From Siderastrea radians (Eukaryota; Cnidaria; Anthozoa; Scleractinia; Rhizangiidae), in contig OZ024892.1 in the NCBI GenBank assembly GCA_964017195.1, positions 13,526,071-13,590,070 of the forward strand: a DNA stretch of 64,000 nt. Reading direction: 5' to 3'. The position numbers were made by a program, and so were the translations under genes. The notes beneath the pieces are model-generated. The model had not been told where the DNA came from. It saw nothing but the letters and a program-made list of their open reading frames with translations, and ran no database searches. Within the stretch, counting starts at the first letter, position 1; each line of letters starts with the position of its first letter. Shown here one piece after another: positions 1 through 11,393 of the stretch.

Positions 1-243
1 AAAGTCAAAAAGATATTCTTTTAAGAGAGAATGGTCTTTATTTGAAACTTGTACATTACCTACGCTTACGGTGAGATCCGGGTTAAATTACAGGAGGACT
101 GTTCTTTTGGGTTAACCGCACAGCATGTCAGAACGCACATGACATCTCTGTTAAGCAGACAATCATTGGGAAGGAATTTGTGACGGCACCAAAAAATGTC
201 TGCAATGGAGGCTACCGAGCTCCCAAAATGAAATAAGCACTCT

Positions 244-481
244 GGGCCTGGTTGTTCAAAGCAGGATTAAGCTACCCTGGATTAGCATCAATATTTAATT
301 CAATTCTACAGCCAAACGATAAAGATTCCTGTAAATCTTTTTTGCCCTACATCTTGATTTTGGTGCTTTCAAATGGTCACTTGGAATTTGCTGTGAAAAC
401 TTTTCTGAATAAGAGAGTCAGGAACTTTGGTTAAAGTTTAATCCCAGGTCAGACTTAACTGGCTTTTGAACAGCTGGGCCC
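244..481. mobile_element. MITE with GGGCC-GTTGTTCAAA ends
   Basis: The left end reads GGGCCTGGTTGTTCAAAGC. The right end is its inverted, slightly diverged copy (GCTTTTGAACAGCTGGGCCC). The interior has no coding signal, so this is a short non-autonomous element. The ends resemble the element at 25368-25510, which starts CCCCAGTTGTTCAAAAG, so the two probably belong to related families. No clear target-site duplication is visible. Confidence 0.6.
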
Positions 482-2039
482 TGGGTGGTAGATTAAATCA
501 TAACGATACAACTCAAGGGATGGGATGCTATTCTACTGTGAGAGTACCTTCAGCATTTTGCTAGTTTATATAACGGTTTTGCCAGTATTAACCCTTTAAG
601 GTAGTAGGACTGACTTAAGTTCGAAAATAAAACATATCTAAAAACTCAAGTATGTGAAAGCACATATTAAGTTGTAACCAAATCCGAGAGATGAGGATTT
701 CTCCTAAGCTTGAAGTGGCGAAAACGAAGGCCAAAGTTGGTACAAGTGCTATTTTGCAGCTATGTAGCAATTATTCATATTTCGACTAGCGACAATAAGG
801 AATAGTTCCAGGGAATATTAGAGGAAAAGGAAGCGGAATTCTTTAGCGCTACAGTTTTAGAAGTGATTCGCAATCGCTTCTCACATCCACGTTACTTTCT
901 GAACGTTATTTGCCCATATAACGAAACTTTTGATATCCGATCTTTGTGACACACAGACATGACTCAGTGTGAAATAAGTGAAAGATTAATAGAACTAGCG
1001 CATTGCTATGCACTTTTTGATTGTTTATGACGCCATATTGAGTTCTGACAGTACACGAGAGGTACCGTGGATTCTTGGTATTCTTTGACCAATAATCGGC
1101 CCTTAGTTAACACAAACGCTTTGAACAGCGGCTTTCCAAGGAGAATTCAAAATGACGGCCGATCACGAGCTGTTTGCGAGGAGATTTAGGCAAAAAACTG
1201 GCAAATTTCAAGGGCAGGTACGGACTGAATGAAAATTGGGCAGCTTATTGAAATGAAGTGCGAAATGAAATGAAGTGCAAGAAACTTTTCACTTTTCACA
1301 GGAGTCCAGAACAATCACGGCTTTCCACTTGGCGCATGTTTTTTAATATAAATGCCGATATCTAAGGAAGTAATCAGAGTTGTGCTCTGGGCTCCCACTC
1401 ATTTTGTCGTTTTCTGTATAGGAATAAACTCCTAATTTGTTTTAAAATATATCCTGAAAGGTTAAGCTGTAAAATGCCAAACTTTTATTTTTGAGCCCGC
1501 AGTTCAAATGAGATTTGCCACCTGAGGTGTGAAAATTGTCACCTCTGACAACAATTTTTTGAAAGCTCAACATCAGTTTGACAAGATTATGGCAATTGCT
1601 TGTAAGTAAATATGAACGTGTCTGAGTTATTTGCTTCCAAAGAGAGCTTGTTAAAGTCAGCCCTACTACCTTAAGCCCCAATATTAACATCCACATTCTT
1701 CTCACTACGCTCTTTCTATTTCTTATGTTACTAGTTAGGAGAATTTGATTAAAAATCAAGACATTTGATAGTTGGTGATCATTTCCTTTATTCTCGTGAC
1801 CTGTATGTTTGATCAAGTAGTAATACTGCAAGGAGAAATTAGATGTTTGTCACTATTGGGGCTTAAAGGGTTAAACCACTTGTATGCCTACGGAAGTCAG
1901 GCGATGTAAATCAATGTGAATCAAAAGAGCTGGAATTGCATTTAAAGCCTGCTCCTTTCCAATGCAGGCATGGTTTCACAAATACCACTCAAAGTTGAAC
2001 CTCAGATCTAATAACATTAAAATTTCCTTTTAAACCAAC
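482..2039. other. Gene-poor stretch; downstream intron of the LCLAT1-like gene
   Basis: No exon is recognisable here. By inference it is intronic to the minus-strand LCLAT1-like gene, because the exon ending at 2040 finishes at a splice donor and the next acyltransferase motif (FPEGT) was not found to the left. A short repeat (CCTTTAAGGTAGTAGG type) near 590-615 recurs inverted near 1656-1681. Confidence 0.5.
1671..1870. mobile_element. MITE with CCTTAAGCCCCAATA ends
   Basis: CCTTAAGCCCCAATA at the left is mirrored by TATTGGGGCTTAAAGG at the right, enclosing about 170 bp without coding signal. Part of the interior (a CTCATGACCTGTATGTTTGA-like stretch) has a diverged relative near 32680-32705, which supports a dispersed repeat family. 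Confidence 0.55.
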
Positions 2040-2226
2040 CTGGGCCAGGAAGATGCTTGAGTTCATGTTTCATTATTATTTTCTCATGCTGTAGTTCGCC
2101 ATACCGAGCCACAACACTCCAGTAGAACATCCAATCCAGTCGACACCTATGATTCATAATGATAATAGCATTCTCACTCTTGGGTGGTTTGTCGCCTGTC
2201 ACTACAATCTTCACCCCAAACATCAT
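2040..2226 (-). CDS. LCLAT1: LCLAT1-like lysocardiolipin acyltransferase, catalytic exon
   Basis: LCLAT1/ALCAT1 is an AGPAT-family acyltransferase that remodels lysocardiolipin and other lysophospholipids in ER and mitochondria-associated membranes. This exon encodes about 62 residues beginning MMFGVKIVVTGD. It contains the acyltransferase block NHRCRLDW, which is the NH-x4-D catalytic motif, and then the helix ending HELKHLPGPG, matching the same stretch of the animal protein. The donor is CCCAG|GTTGGT, leaving phase 1. The acceptor that fits the phase-0 upstream exons is CTCAGAG|ATG, two bases after the more usual CTCAG. Using CTCAG would give an immediate in-frame stop after a phase-0 exon. 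Compared with vertebrates, the join from WLLLPP to MMFGV lacks about four residues, so a microexon cannot be excluded. Later exons, including the FPEGT motif, lie beyond the left edge. Confidence 0.88.
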
Positions 2227-2783
2227 CTCTGAGAACAGAAAAACAGCCATGAGACAAACGAGTTGAAATTCTCTTAAGGATGGTGCCCCCTTTTTGTTAC
2301 TGAGCATAGGTTCTGCGCATCTTAGGTCTGCTCCGACATATTCAGGTTTCTTGAGGAATTTGCCTCCCAATACAACGGTATTTTTGTGTAGTTTATGACT
2401 ATGTGGAAAAAGCAGGTCTTAGCAAGGGCTATCAGAATCCAAAAAGAAAATTGGGGTAACCATGTATTTATGAGAGATCATTGAGCTTAAATTTGGAAAG
2501 AAAATTCCACACATTCTTTGTAAATTGAGCCATTTTTTCGAACTATGGTTACTTAATTATCTCTGAAAAATGCGTGGTCACCCACGTTTTTCTTTTTAGA
2601 TTCCAGTAGGTCTTCCTAAGATCTGCTTTTTCTCCATAGTCGTAACCTTTGCAAAAATACCTCTGTATTAGGGGGCACCATCCTTAACACTTGAGGCACT
2701 CAGGGGAAGTAAGTTAGCCAGCGTAATAGTTTACCCAATAATAATAGTCACTCAACTAATCATTCAGTTATCAGTCATGCAAC

Positions 2784-3485
2784 ACAGTCAAAGCTCTCCT
2801 AGTGACCACTCTCGTAACAGATACTCTTATAAGTGACTAGCTCTAGTTACAATAAGCATTGTTAAATGCCATTTGAACTGTCACTATAACTCTGTGATTT
2901 AAACCTCTCATAAGCAACCACTCCTGCAATGGACCGAGACCACTTTTGTGAGTTACCTACCAGTCTTGTCCTTTGTTTGTCAGTTCTTATAAGCCACCAC
3001 TCAGTCTACAATTAAATGAAGGTATGCCCTTCTTTTCAATTTGGCTATCAAGAAGTCATTATTTTTTGTGATTTTTCCTGGCTTGCGAGAAGCTAGAGAT
3101 GACAGCTCGACATTTCACAGACAGCTCACTTTTGGGTGCTAACTAGAGGTAGCAATGAAGAAAACAATAGTGTGATAGCAGCCCCCCCCCCCCGCCCCCT
3201 CCTTCTTCCTCTTGCACTCCATGCTCTGCCGCGTCTCTTGCTTCACGCTCAGTTCATGCATGCCAATAATTACCCCCATTTCCTTCCCCTCTGGGCAACT
3301 GCCATGCAGGCTATAAGTAATCATTAACATAGCTTAATGTTTGTGCTAAAAGCTCATGTAAGTGACCACCCTCTCTGGTTTTGTCATGCAGTTGCTATAC
3401 AGAGCCCATTCTGGTTAGCGACCAGCTCTAGTTGCAACCACTTTTCTGAATTCCCAAGGTGGTCGCTTACAAGAGCTTTGACTGT
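2784..3485. mobile_element. DNA element with ACAGTCAAAGCTCT ends
   Basis: The left end ACAGTCAAAGCTCTCCTAG and the inverted right end, read outward as ACAGTCAAAGCTCTTGTAAG, bound about 700 bp made of diverged AGTGACCACTC-like repeats. A C-run with one G (about 3181-3200) lies inside. No coding capacity is visible. It lies in the LCLAT1-like intron. Confidence 0.6.
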
Positions 3486-3654
3486 ATTTTACATGGCGTG
3501 ACGGCTGACTGTCTATGCCTGCTACTTTACTGGCAATTTAAACTGAAACTAAAACATAAGAGGTGGTAGGTAAATCATCAGGCATGCAAGCAGGCAGTCA
3601 GTGGATTGATCAGTCATGCATTCATTTAGTCGGTCAAACTATCAATCAAAAATA

Positions 3655-3717
3655 ATTATTGACCAACTGAAGTATTGATATTGGTAACTTATTGATCAAT
3701 GCTTCAGTTGGTCAATC
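3655..3717. repeat. Short perfect hairpin
   Basis: ATTGACCAACTGAAG and its reverse complement CTTCAGTTGGTCAAT are separated by about 30 bp of imperfectly paired sequence. It may be a minimal MITE relic. Confidence 0.5.
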
Positions 3718-3739
3718 ACTCAATGAAATGATAAACCAA

Positions 3740-3950
3740 CTTTCCTAACCAAGTTCCACATAATATCCATACCCACCCAATGGATGGTCACTGGAATTTC
3801 TGAGAGGGTGGGGGAACTCAAAAGCCAAACTTTTTAAAGGAAAGGGTAAAGCTAAACTGGAATTTCCAGAGGGGTGGGGTACATTTTCAGAGGAAAAAAA
3901 AAAACATTTGTGGAGGAGGTATCGATATTCTCTTGAACAACACAATGGAA
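3740..3950. repeat. Dispersed repeat (AGCTAAGCTGGAATTTCCAGAG family)
   Basis: This stretch shares the order GGAATTTC, AAAGCTAAACTGGAATTTCC, GGGGTGGGG, TTGTGGAGGAGG and TTGAACAACACA with 33250-33400 and 63197-63390. It is a transposon-like repeat with purine-rich centre and related ends. No protein is supported. Confidence 0.6.
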
Positions 3951-5060
3951 GTCCAAGGTGTCTTCATCAAGGTGGAAAGATGCAACCTAATTGATCTTGT
4001 AGTCAACAAAATTTTGATCACTTGATAAAAAGCAAGTCCACTCTAGTTCAGGACAAAGTACAGTTTTAATACCTGTCTTATGACTTGCATAATAAAGCAG
4101 GGTTCTCATTAAGTGCCGGCAGCCGGCTAGAAAACGGGCTAGTTCTCAGGGAAGCCGCCTACTTTTCAGGGAAATAGAGGAAGGTTTAAAAGTGAAAGCC
4201 TGAAATCACTGGATGCCGTGGAAAAATTGAAAGTTTTACTCACACTTAACTTATAAACAGACAACTTTCCTGCTCAGTGTTTTCTCACTGCACAAAATTA
4301 AACCGTCACATTGTCTCCCTGTAGCTTATTATGCTCTCAGGTATGTACTTTTGTATCTAAAAATACGTGCTTCCGACATGGCCGCCATATTGTTTTGAGT
4401 GCATGCGCCCGCGATCACAAAACAATCCCAACACGCATCTGTGTCACTACCGCTCGTTGTTTCGGCTTGTACAGCTATTTTAGTTGCGTATCTAAACGTT
4501 TATTATGCATCATATCACTCAATGTAAAAGCTTCATTTGAAAGTGAACATGGTTTTCAATTTGCTGAGTTACATGTACATGAAACAATTCAAAAATATAT
4601 AAACCTTAAGTTAAATTTTAAAACGCTTGGCTTGTTCTTTTATCTTGCTTACAAGTAACTTTTTTGTGAAAAACCCGCACCAAAATGCATGAAATAGCAT
4701 CTCTGAGGTTCTATTAGTTTTTCAAAATTTTCTAGGGGAGCATGCCCCCAGATGCCCCTAGAAGCTCGTGCCTTCGACACTCGAATGCCAAGCCACCTAC
4801 TTTTAGATCCTAGCCGTTTACTTCAAAACTTAATGAGAACCCTGATAAAGCCCTTAACCAATGACAATAGAATTCTATTTGACACAGAGTATTGTTTCAT
4901 TATTTACAATTTATCACTCAAATACTACACATTGAAAAGAAACAAAAAAGAGATCTCTATTGTTGAGTTTTATACCCCTGTTATACCTGAAATTATGAAA
5001 AAAGGAACGCCATTTATATTATTCCAGTTTTTAAAAAGTGATTATTTACTAAAATTCACT
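3951..5060. other. No gene seen
   Basis: This is LCLAT1-like intron sequence with no recognised exon or clear element ends. Confidence 0.5.
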
Positions 5061-5889
5061 CAAGTGTCTATATGCTAGTCCGAAGGCGACAAAATATCAA
5101 GTTTGCCATTCTTTTATGTCAAGTTACATTTTTAAAATCAACTATTTTATATTCATCTCATTTTGTTGTATATTTATGTCAAAGCAATTTCTTCTGTGTT
5201 AGTGTGATTTTTGCCGTATCATGCGATCTCCTATATGCATCAAATAAATCATTGTTTCATACATGAGGTGGTTAACATTTTCATATCAAGTTGCATGCAC
5301 ATTTTTATTCATCAAGAAAGGGGAGATGAGCTTTAGATCAGATGTACCATCAAAGAGAGGAGTCTGGGAACTGACTCCGGCAGTGTAACACTTGTTTGAA
5401 GAAAATGATGGCGACCAAGGAAAATTATTAGCTAGAAGGATGGAGGAATATGAGCAAACTTAAAAATGTCATGTACCAGTGAATAACAGAATCGCGTCCC
5501 CACCTGCCACCTACATGCTCTTCGCTTCGATTTATAGCATTTAATGGTTTCCATCGGAGAGATTTTAGAGAATTAGAGGGACTTTCCATTGACAACGACA
5601 ATGCTGAAGATGAGAACGGAGCAACGAGGACAGACAAAATTTATGCTCTACGGTACCAAACGGCATGCAGGCAGGCCAGCCTTCGTTATAACTTTACTGC
5701 ACTTTGCGAAACGAAATGAAATGAAATGAAAATAAATGAAGAATAAAGTCAGCTAATGGTTTAGTGCATGTTGTGTTGTCAAAAAATTAGAGGAAAAGAT
5801 CTGTATATTGCAAAACGAGCTCTTCTTAGATCGCAGCTATCTTTAACCTATTTCACTACGTTCATTTACGCTTTTCTTAATTATTCCTC

Positions 5890-6830
5890 GCTGCAATGAT
5901 GAATTCTGAACAAAAAGCAACGAGCCAAGAGGTCAAATATACTCCGTTTCGCAAATTACAGATCTGTATTTGCGAAGCGAGCTCTTCTCAGATCACGGAG
6001 AACTTTAACCTGTTTCATTACCAGTACGTTAACACAATGATGAATTCTGAACAAAATGCGGTGAGCCAAGAGGTCAGAAATACTCCGTTTCGCAAATTGC
6101 AGATCTGTATTTTGAGCCTAATTGTGAGACACTGAGCCAACATTATGCCGTTTGTTGCGGTGCAGTCTTGTGTGATTTGATTGGGTTTTTAACTGGGTTA
6201 AAATAACTTACCGTAGTGAACGTGCAAGCTGGATGACATAGCGTAGCGCGACAACAGTCCGATGTCAAAACAATGCACACGCCTGATAACATTACGTGAC
6301 GACTTTCATTTCCATTGACTACTTAACACTTTTTGGCACGTTTTCGGCAATCCTCGTGTTTGGATATGGCGGGGTGGTCTACGAACACGATAAAAATCTT
6401 AGTTTCGAGATGTCCTACATCTATTTTTAACGGACACTTAACGAAGACCCTACTCAAAAACGAAGACCGTCGATCAGTGTTCATCTATACATTGCTGCCG
6501 TGTTATAAATTTGTGAAATGGAGTATTTCTGACCTCTTGGTTCGCCACTTTTTGTTCAGAATTCATTGTTGCAGGGAGGAATATTAAAGGACGACGTTAA
6601 TGAATGTAATGAAATAAGTAAAAGTTCTCCGTGATCTGAGAAGAGCTCGTTTTGCAGAATACAGATCTGTTATTTGCGAAATGGAGTATATTTGACCTCT
6701 TGGCTCGCCCCTTTTTGTTCAGAATTCATCATTGCAGCGAGGAATATTAAAGGAAGGCGTTAACAAATGTAACGAAATAGGTTAAAGTTTGCTGCGATCT
6801 GACAAGAGCTCGTTTCGCAATATACAGATC
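5890..6830. repeat. Central direct and inverted sub-repeats of the fold-back element
   Basis: A unit of about 145 bp containing GATGAATTCTGAACAAAA, AGCCAAGAGGTCA and CTCCGTTTCGCAAATT occurs twice in direct orientation at 5896-6120. It occurs again inverted at about 6510-6640 and 6660-6800. This forms the central palindrome of the element. Confidence 0.65.
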
Positions 6831-6966
6831 TTTGAATTTAAGAACTCTGCATTTCTGGTGTTTATTACTCTAATTTTTTGACAACACACCGTGTACCGAA
6901 CCAATAGCTGACTTTAGTCTTCATTTATTTTTCATTTCATTTTGTTTCGCAAAAAAACAGTAAGCC

Positions 6967-7173
6967 TAACCAAAGAACGGATTCGAGGACTCTTGAGAGG
7001 GTGCAGATTTTAGGTGGAGTGACATGGCAAGAATACTTGGTGTATCTGCAAGAACTCTTTCTCACCACCGTCAAGGATTCAATAGTATGCCTGTTAGCCA
7101 AGAGCATAATTTTTCGCAGATGACCGACGTTGCCTTGGACAATATAATCAGAGATGTACTAACCATTGCACTG
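6967..7173 (+). pseudogene. Helix-turn-helix fragment of an integrase-type transposase
   Basis: Reading from ACCAAAGAACGG gives TKERIRGLLRGCRF. After one frame break it continues WSDMARILGVSARTLSHHRQ and ends MTDVALDNIIRDVL before a stop. This is the KERL...GLL / ILGVS-x-RT recognition helix seen upstream of the integrase core in metazoan IS3EU-like transposon proteins (family knowledge). It lies on the strand opposite to the neighbouring amino-terminal fragment at 7224-7700, so part of the ORF appears to be inverted. It is non-functional. Confidence 0.6.
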
Positions 7174-7223
7174 TAGTCAGATGGTTGCCCTAATGCTGCA
7201 TCTACCACTATCATTCACTGCCA

Positions 7224-7700
7224 CTACCTCTCTTTGGACAGTGATGAGAGGTGGTTGCATTTACAGGCTCCCATAACTTTTTCATTAAAATCTGGCCTGC
7301 CCATACGACCGTTTGGTAACATGGAGAAAAGATTTCCCTCTGCCCCTGTTGCTCTTTCAACATTGTCGTTACCCGAGTAAAGTCCCTCTATAATCTTTCC
7401 AATTTCTGCCCGATGAGAAACCATTAACTGCTCATAATTAAAGCCAAGAGCATGCAGGTGGGAATACGATTCTGTTATTCGTTGGTACATGACTCGTAAA
7501 GTTTGCTCACATTGCTCCATCCTTCTAGCTTATAATTCTGCTTGGTCACCATCATTATTTCTTCCAAACAAGTGTTACACTGCCGGATCAATAACAGCAT
7601 TTTTTCAAAGAACTCTCGAATAGTGGGAATGAAAAAACCCCGATATCTCATCGCCAGACTCCTCTCCTTGACGGTACTTCTGATCAAAAGCTCATCTCCC
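7224..7700 (-). pseudogene. Decayed amino-terminal region of an integrase-type transposon ORF
   Basis: Two overlapping minus-strand frames read RGFFIPTIREFFEKMLLLI and CNTCLEEIMMVTKQNY, and then, shifted, SHRAEIGKIIEGLYSG and NGRMGRPDFN. The GRPDFN end is where the KERL helix-turn-helix segment would be expected to follow; here that segment lies inverted at 6967-7173. The left arm carries a degraded copy of the CNTC region on the plus strand near 5390-5470. The frames contain shifts and no catalytic core follows. Confidence 0.5.
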
Positions 7701-8524
7701 CTTTCTTGATGTATAAAAATGTACATGCAACTTGATATGAAAATGTTAACCACCTCATGTATGAAACAATGATTTATTTGATGCATATAAGAGATCGCTT
7801 GATATGGCAAAAATCACACTGACACAGCAGAAATTGTTTTGACATATATATACGACAAAATGACACGAATATAAAATAGTTGATGTATAAAAATGTAACT
7901 TGACATAAAAGAATGGTAAACTTGATATTTTGTCACCTTCGGACCAGCATATGCCTACGAACAAGTGTATTATTTAATGTAGTCATATTACTTGGTTACT
8001 TATTGCCTGATTATATCACAAACGAGCTTTTGTTAACGAACGCTGGTGAATGTTTAGGTAATATGAAAACTCGTGATAAAAACAATGGACATATCACTTG
8101 TCTCGAATTTTAATACTACGCCCCCAAAATAAGTGATATGAAGCAAAAACATGCCATGAAATAACCTCCTTCGATCAAGCATTCGAGTGGTATAACAAGT
8201 AATATCATGATAATTTGAACAATATTGTTTCTTGGGATCTACTCCGAATTAATAAAAATATTTCCTAGAAACAAACATCAAACTTACCAAGAAGCGCCTG
8301 TGAAAAGCCGGGTGCATAACATCACGAGCAGTCAGTGAAAGACATGAATACACATGATTGATCAAAAAGAAGAAAAGAATGCACCACTAGTTATTTATCA
8401 AACGTATCGATCACTAAATTGACAATTCTGGAAAACAATCAACTGTTCGCTGCTTTGATGACGATAAATTTCAGAAAAAATGATGCATTAAAACTGAAAT
8501 ATTCTCTTCTGACAGTTAGCTCAC

Positions 8525-8695
8525 CGGTGGTAGAAGCAACCACGACATTATCAGTCGATCGTTAATCCACCGAAACCACCGCGGCCGCAGCCATAACAGG
8601 GGAAGAGTCGGACCCATAAGAAATATAGAGCCGAAAGTTGCACAGAAATACAGAACAACACAGTATAATAGCCCGCCAGCGAAGTTTCTAAGCAT
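8525..8695 (-). CDS. LCLAT1: LCLAT1-like proximal first exon (membrane segment)
   Basis: From the ATG at 8695 this exon reads MLRNFAGGLLYCVVLYFCAT, then FGSIFLMGPTLPLLWLRP, RWFRWINDRL and WLLLPP, 57 codons. It ends at a phase-0 donor CCACCG|GTGAGC. The GSIF...RW-RWINDRL...WL-LP pattern is the amino-terminal membrane hairpin of animal LCLAT1, which anchors the enzyme before the acyltransferase domain. The start has A at -3. An IS3EU-like transposon begins about 300 bp upstream, so the promoter must be short or contain transposon sequence. It encodes the same module as the exon at 14044-14217, so the two are probably alternative first exons or a local exon duplication. Confidence 0.82.
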
Positions 8696-8882
8696 TTTGA
8701 GCTACTGCTAGGTTCCGCCGAAATGAACAGAATGCCGACTGATAGCGTGCGTCGACTGAAGGAAAGCGTGACATATGACGTCATAGGAATGCAGCTGGCG
8801 TATTGTGATCGCGGGCTTGGGCAAGTGGTAACCAGTATGAACTATGCATGAGCCGCACGAGCCCGGGAAGATATTGGTCGAG

Positions 8883-8924
8883 TTCCTTTTTTTGGAAGTT
8901 TATGGACTTCCAAAAAAAGGACGA
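8883..8924. repeat. Perfect short hairpin
   Basis: TCCTTTTTTTGGAAGT is followed, after a short spacer, by its exact reverse complement ACTTCCAAAAAAAGGA. It lies between the proximal first exon and the IS3EU-like insertion. Confidence 0.7.
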
Positions 8925-9004
8925 CACCACTATTTTCCCAATACGGACTGAACAAGCTATTTCAGTGTTGGATTTATTGTTATGTCTCCTTACTACGGTG
9001 GCCC

Positions 9005-9450
9005 ACAAGTGCACTCCGAATTCCAAACGACACTCCCAATTTGTAAACACACTCCCAATTCGAAAACCTCACTCCCAATTCTAAAAACTCACTCCCAATT
9101 CTAAAAACTTACTCCCAATTCCAAAAACTCACTCCCAATTCTAAAAACTCACTCCGAATTTTAAAACTTCACTCCGAATTCTAAAAACTCACTCCGAATT
9201 CCAAAACTTCACTCCGAATTCTAAACACTCACTACGAATTTCAAAACTTCACTCCCAATTCTAAACACTCACTCCGAATTTCAAAACTTCACTCCGCATT
9301 CTAAAAACTCACTCCCAATTCTAAAACTTTACTCCGAATTCTAAAACCTCACTCCGAATTCTAAAACTTCACTCCGAATTCTAAAAACTCACGCCGAAAT
9401 CTAAAACCTCACTCCGAATTTTATAATCTTACACTCCGAATCTTACACTC
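9005..9450. repeat. Left 20-bp iteron array of the transposon
   Basis: About 22 units have the form CACTCC(G/C)AATTCTAAAA with a strict 20-bp period, so each 60 bases hold three units. Variants with CCCAATT cluster at the outer side, and CCGAATT variants dominate inward. This arrangement suggests a transposase-binding array; the function is inferred. Confidence 0.88.
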
Positions 9451-9528
9451 GGCATTGGGCAGCCTGTTTTTGCCTCCGTGGCTGCAAGGCAAATTGGGGT
9501 TCACCTCACCCAAACATTTTCACTCCGT

Positions 9529-10796
9529 TCAACTAAATAATCGCGCTCGGAAAAAAACCACTTCAGGTTTAAAACTAGATGCATAGGTATAAAGATTACG
9601 GTATAAATCTAAGGCTACTCGCCAGGTTTGGGGGTTTGAAAGCCCTGCAGCATGAAAGGCATACTGAAAATACCCCTGGTATTCATTGGTGCCCTCTGCA
9701 AGGGCAAGGTAATTCTCTGTGATATAGTCACCCTGCTGTGCACTGACAGGAGCAAGAAAATGCTCAGTATTGTGCAGTTCAGGTAAGTAAAACAACTCAC
9801 TGGGTCTTTCTTTTACAGTGTCATAGCGCGACCCTCCGATGCAGTGGCTGTTCCAGTGTTCTTTTACCTTATCCAAATCTTGCTGAATCAGTCCGTAAAA
9901 CAGAACCACAAGCACTCTATCTGTAGTTCATTACTAGTAGTGAAGACTTGTTGTTCCATTAAGTCGTTGAAAAAAGTTGATCCACCAAGTAGTTGTGTGT
10001 TGTCTTAGGTACAACCACCACCCTTCTATTAGTTGGTTATGAGGTGAGGTTCCATAAATATGTGCCAGATCGTTGCCAATGAAATAGCATTGTGCTGCTG
10101 CTACAAGGCCGTTCTCAGTACCACAGTCAGTTCTAACCTTCAGGGGGCATTCTCCGTATTCCTTCACAGCATCCATATAATATCTCCGATCATTACGGGA
10201 TTATTGAATTGTTTGTTCTATCCAATCTTAACCATATTACCTTGCGGCTGTAACCGTCAATACAGCCATGGATCGCGAAACCGTCAGGTTTAATTTTGTC
10301 ATACCCATCAATATACCAACAGTAGTTCGACCCTGGATTAGTGTAAACTCTTCTCTTAAGCTTCCGCCTTCGTCTTTTTTCGCACCGCTCACGATCCGTT
10401 TCTTCTAAGCATGTCGCCACTACTGCTTGCCTCGACACCTGATAACCCTCACGGTGCAAAGTATGCTACATGCTCCTGTAGCCCGATTAACAGCCAGGCC
10501 CATCTAACTCTTCCTGTATTATAGCTCTGACATCCTGGTTATTTGAATCCAATAGATTTCGTCGTCGAGTGACTTGAATCTCTCCTTGAGCGTTCGAAAG
10601 CTCATTCTATTCCGTGGTATTTCAGCAAAAAGCACAGAATGGCCTCATACTCGTATCCTTCGTTGAAATAATATTTCAGTGCTAGCGTTTCTTCATCAAG
10701 TTCAGCACCACAGGTGGCACAAAATTTGTTGTAAAGCGTCAATGTTGCTGTGCAAACTTCACATTTTAGTGATGTTGTCGAGTTTGCCACCGCCAT
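9529..10796 (-). pseudogene. IS3EU-like DDE (integrase-fold) transposase, frameshifted
   Basis: The probable start is the ATG at 10796 (MAVANSTTSLKCEVC). The amino end has a CxxC...CxxC zinc-ribbon-like pair (CEVC, CATC), then ALKYYFNEGYEYEAIL. After a frame break it continues with MSFRTLKERFKSL, then HREGYQVSRQAV and a basic stretch. The integrase core follows: first acid in WYIDGYDK, second in RTDCGTENG, and the glutamate in IEGWW, 33 residues after the second aspartate. All three catalytic positions are present. Frameshifts near 10600, 10500, 10190 and 9930 break the ORF, so no intact enzyme is made. The carboxyl part reads EYQGYFQYAFHAAGL. Confidence 0.85.
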
Positions 10797-10914
10797 CTTG
10801 AAAATGCACAAGATATCCGGAGGTGTGTCAGTGTGTGGAGTGCTGTACTAGCAGATTGTGAGGGTTAAGAAATTTCTTAGTGAAGTTTAAGTTTTACCTT
10901 ATTTGAAGTGCGGT

Positions 10915-11393
10915 TTTGGAATTCGGAGTGAAGTTTTAGAACTGGGAGTGAGTGTTTAGAATTCGGAATGAGGTTTTGGATTCGGAGTGAGTTGTTGGAA
11001 TTCGGAGTGAGTTTTTAGAATTCGGAGTGAAGTTTTGGAATTCGGAGTGAGTTTTTAGAATCCGGAGTAAAGTTTTGAAATTCGGAGTGAGTGTTTAGAA
11101 TTCGGAGTGAAGTTTTGGAATTCGGAGTGAGTTTTTAGAATTCGGAGTGAAGTTTTGGAATTCGGAGTGAGCTTTTAGAATTCGGAGTGAAGTTTTAAAA
11201 TTGGGAGTGAGTTTTTAGAATTCGGAGTGAAGTTTTAAAATTCGGAGTGAGTTTTAGAATTGGGAGTGAGTTTTTGGAATTGGGAGTGAGTTTTTAGAAT
11301 TGGGAGTGAGCTTTTAGAATTGGGAGTGAGGTTTTCGAATTGGGAGTGTGTTTACAAATTGGGAGTGTCGTTTGGAATTCGGAGTGCACTTGT
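10915..11393. repeat. Right 20-bp iteron array of the transposon
   Basis: About 24 units of the form GAATTCGGAGTGAGTTTTTA occur with a 20-bp period, in inverse orientation to the left array. The outermost units carry TTGGGAGTG, mirroring the CCCAATT variants at the left edge, so the outer-to-inner order of variants is preserved in both arms. Confidence 0.88.

Larger units (their letters stand above)
5066..7970. mobile_element. Fold-back transposon derived from an integrase-type element
   Basis: The two arms are inverted copies. ATATGCTAGTCCGAAGG at 5071 is mirrored by ATATGCTGGTCCGAAGG read outward from about 7952. The similarity continues inward for several hundred bases, covering the CATCAAATAAATCATTG stretch and the CCGGCAGTGTAACACTTG stretch, and recurs around the centre (5830-6120 against 6510-6830). 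The arms carry decayed pieces of a transposase-like reading frame on opposite strands. CAAGTGT sits just outside both ends but is offset by several bases, so the target-site duplication is uncertain. The whole structure lies inside the LCLAT1-like gene, between the catalytic exon and the proximal first exon. Confidence 0.75.
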
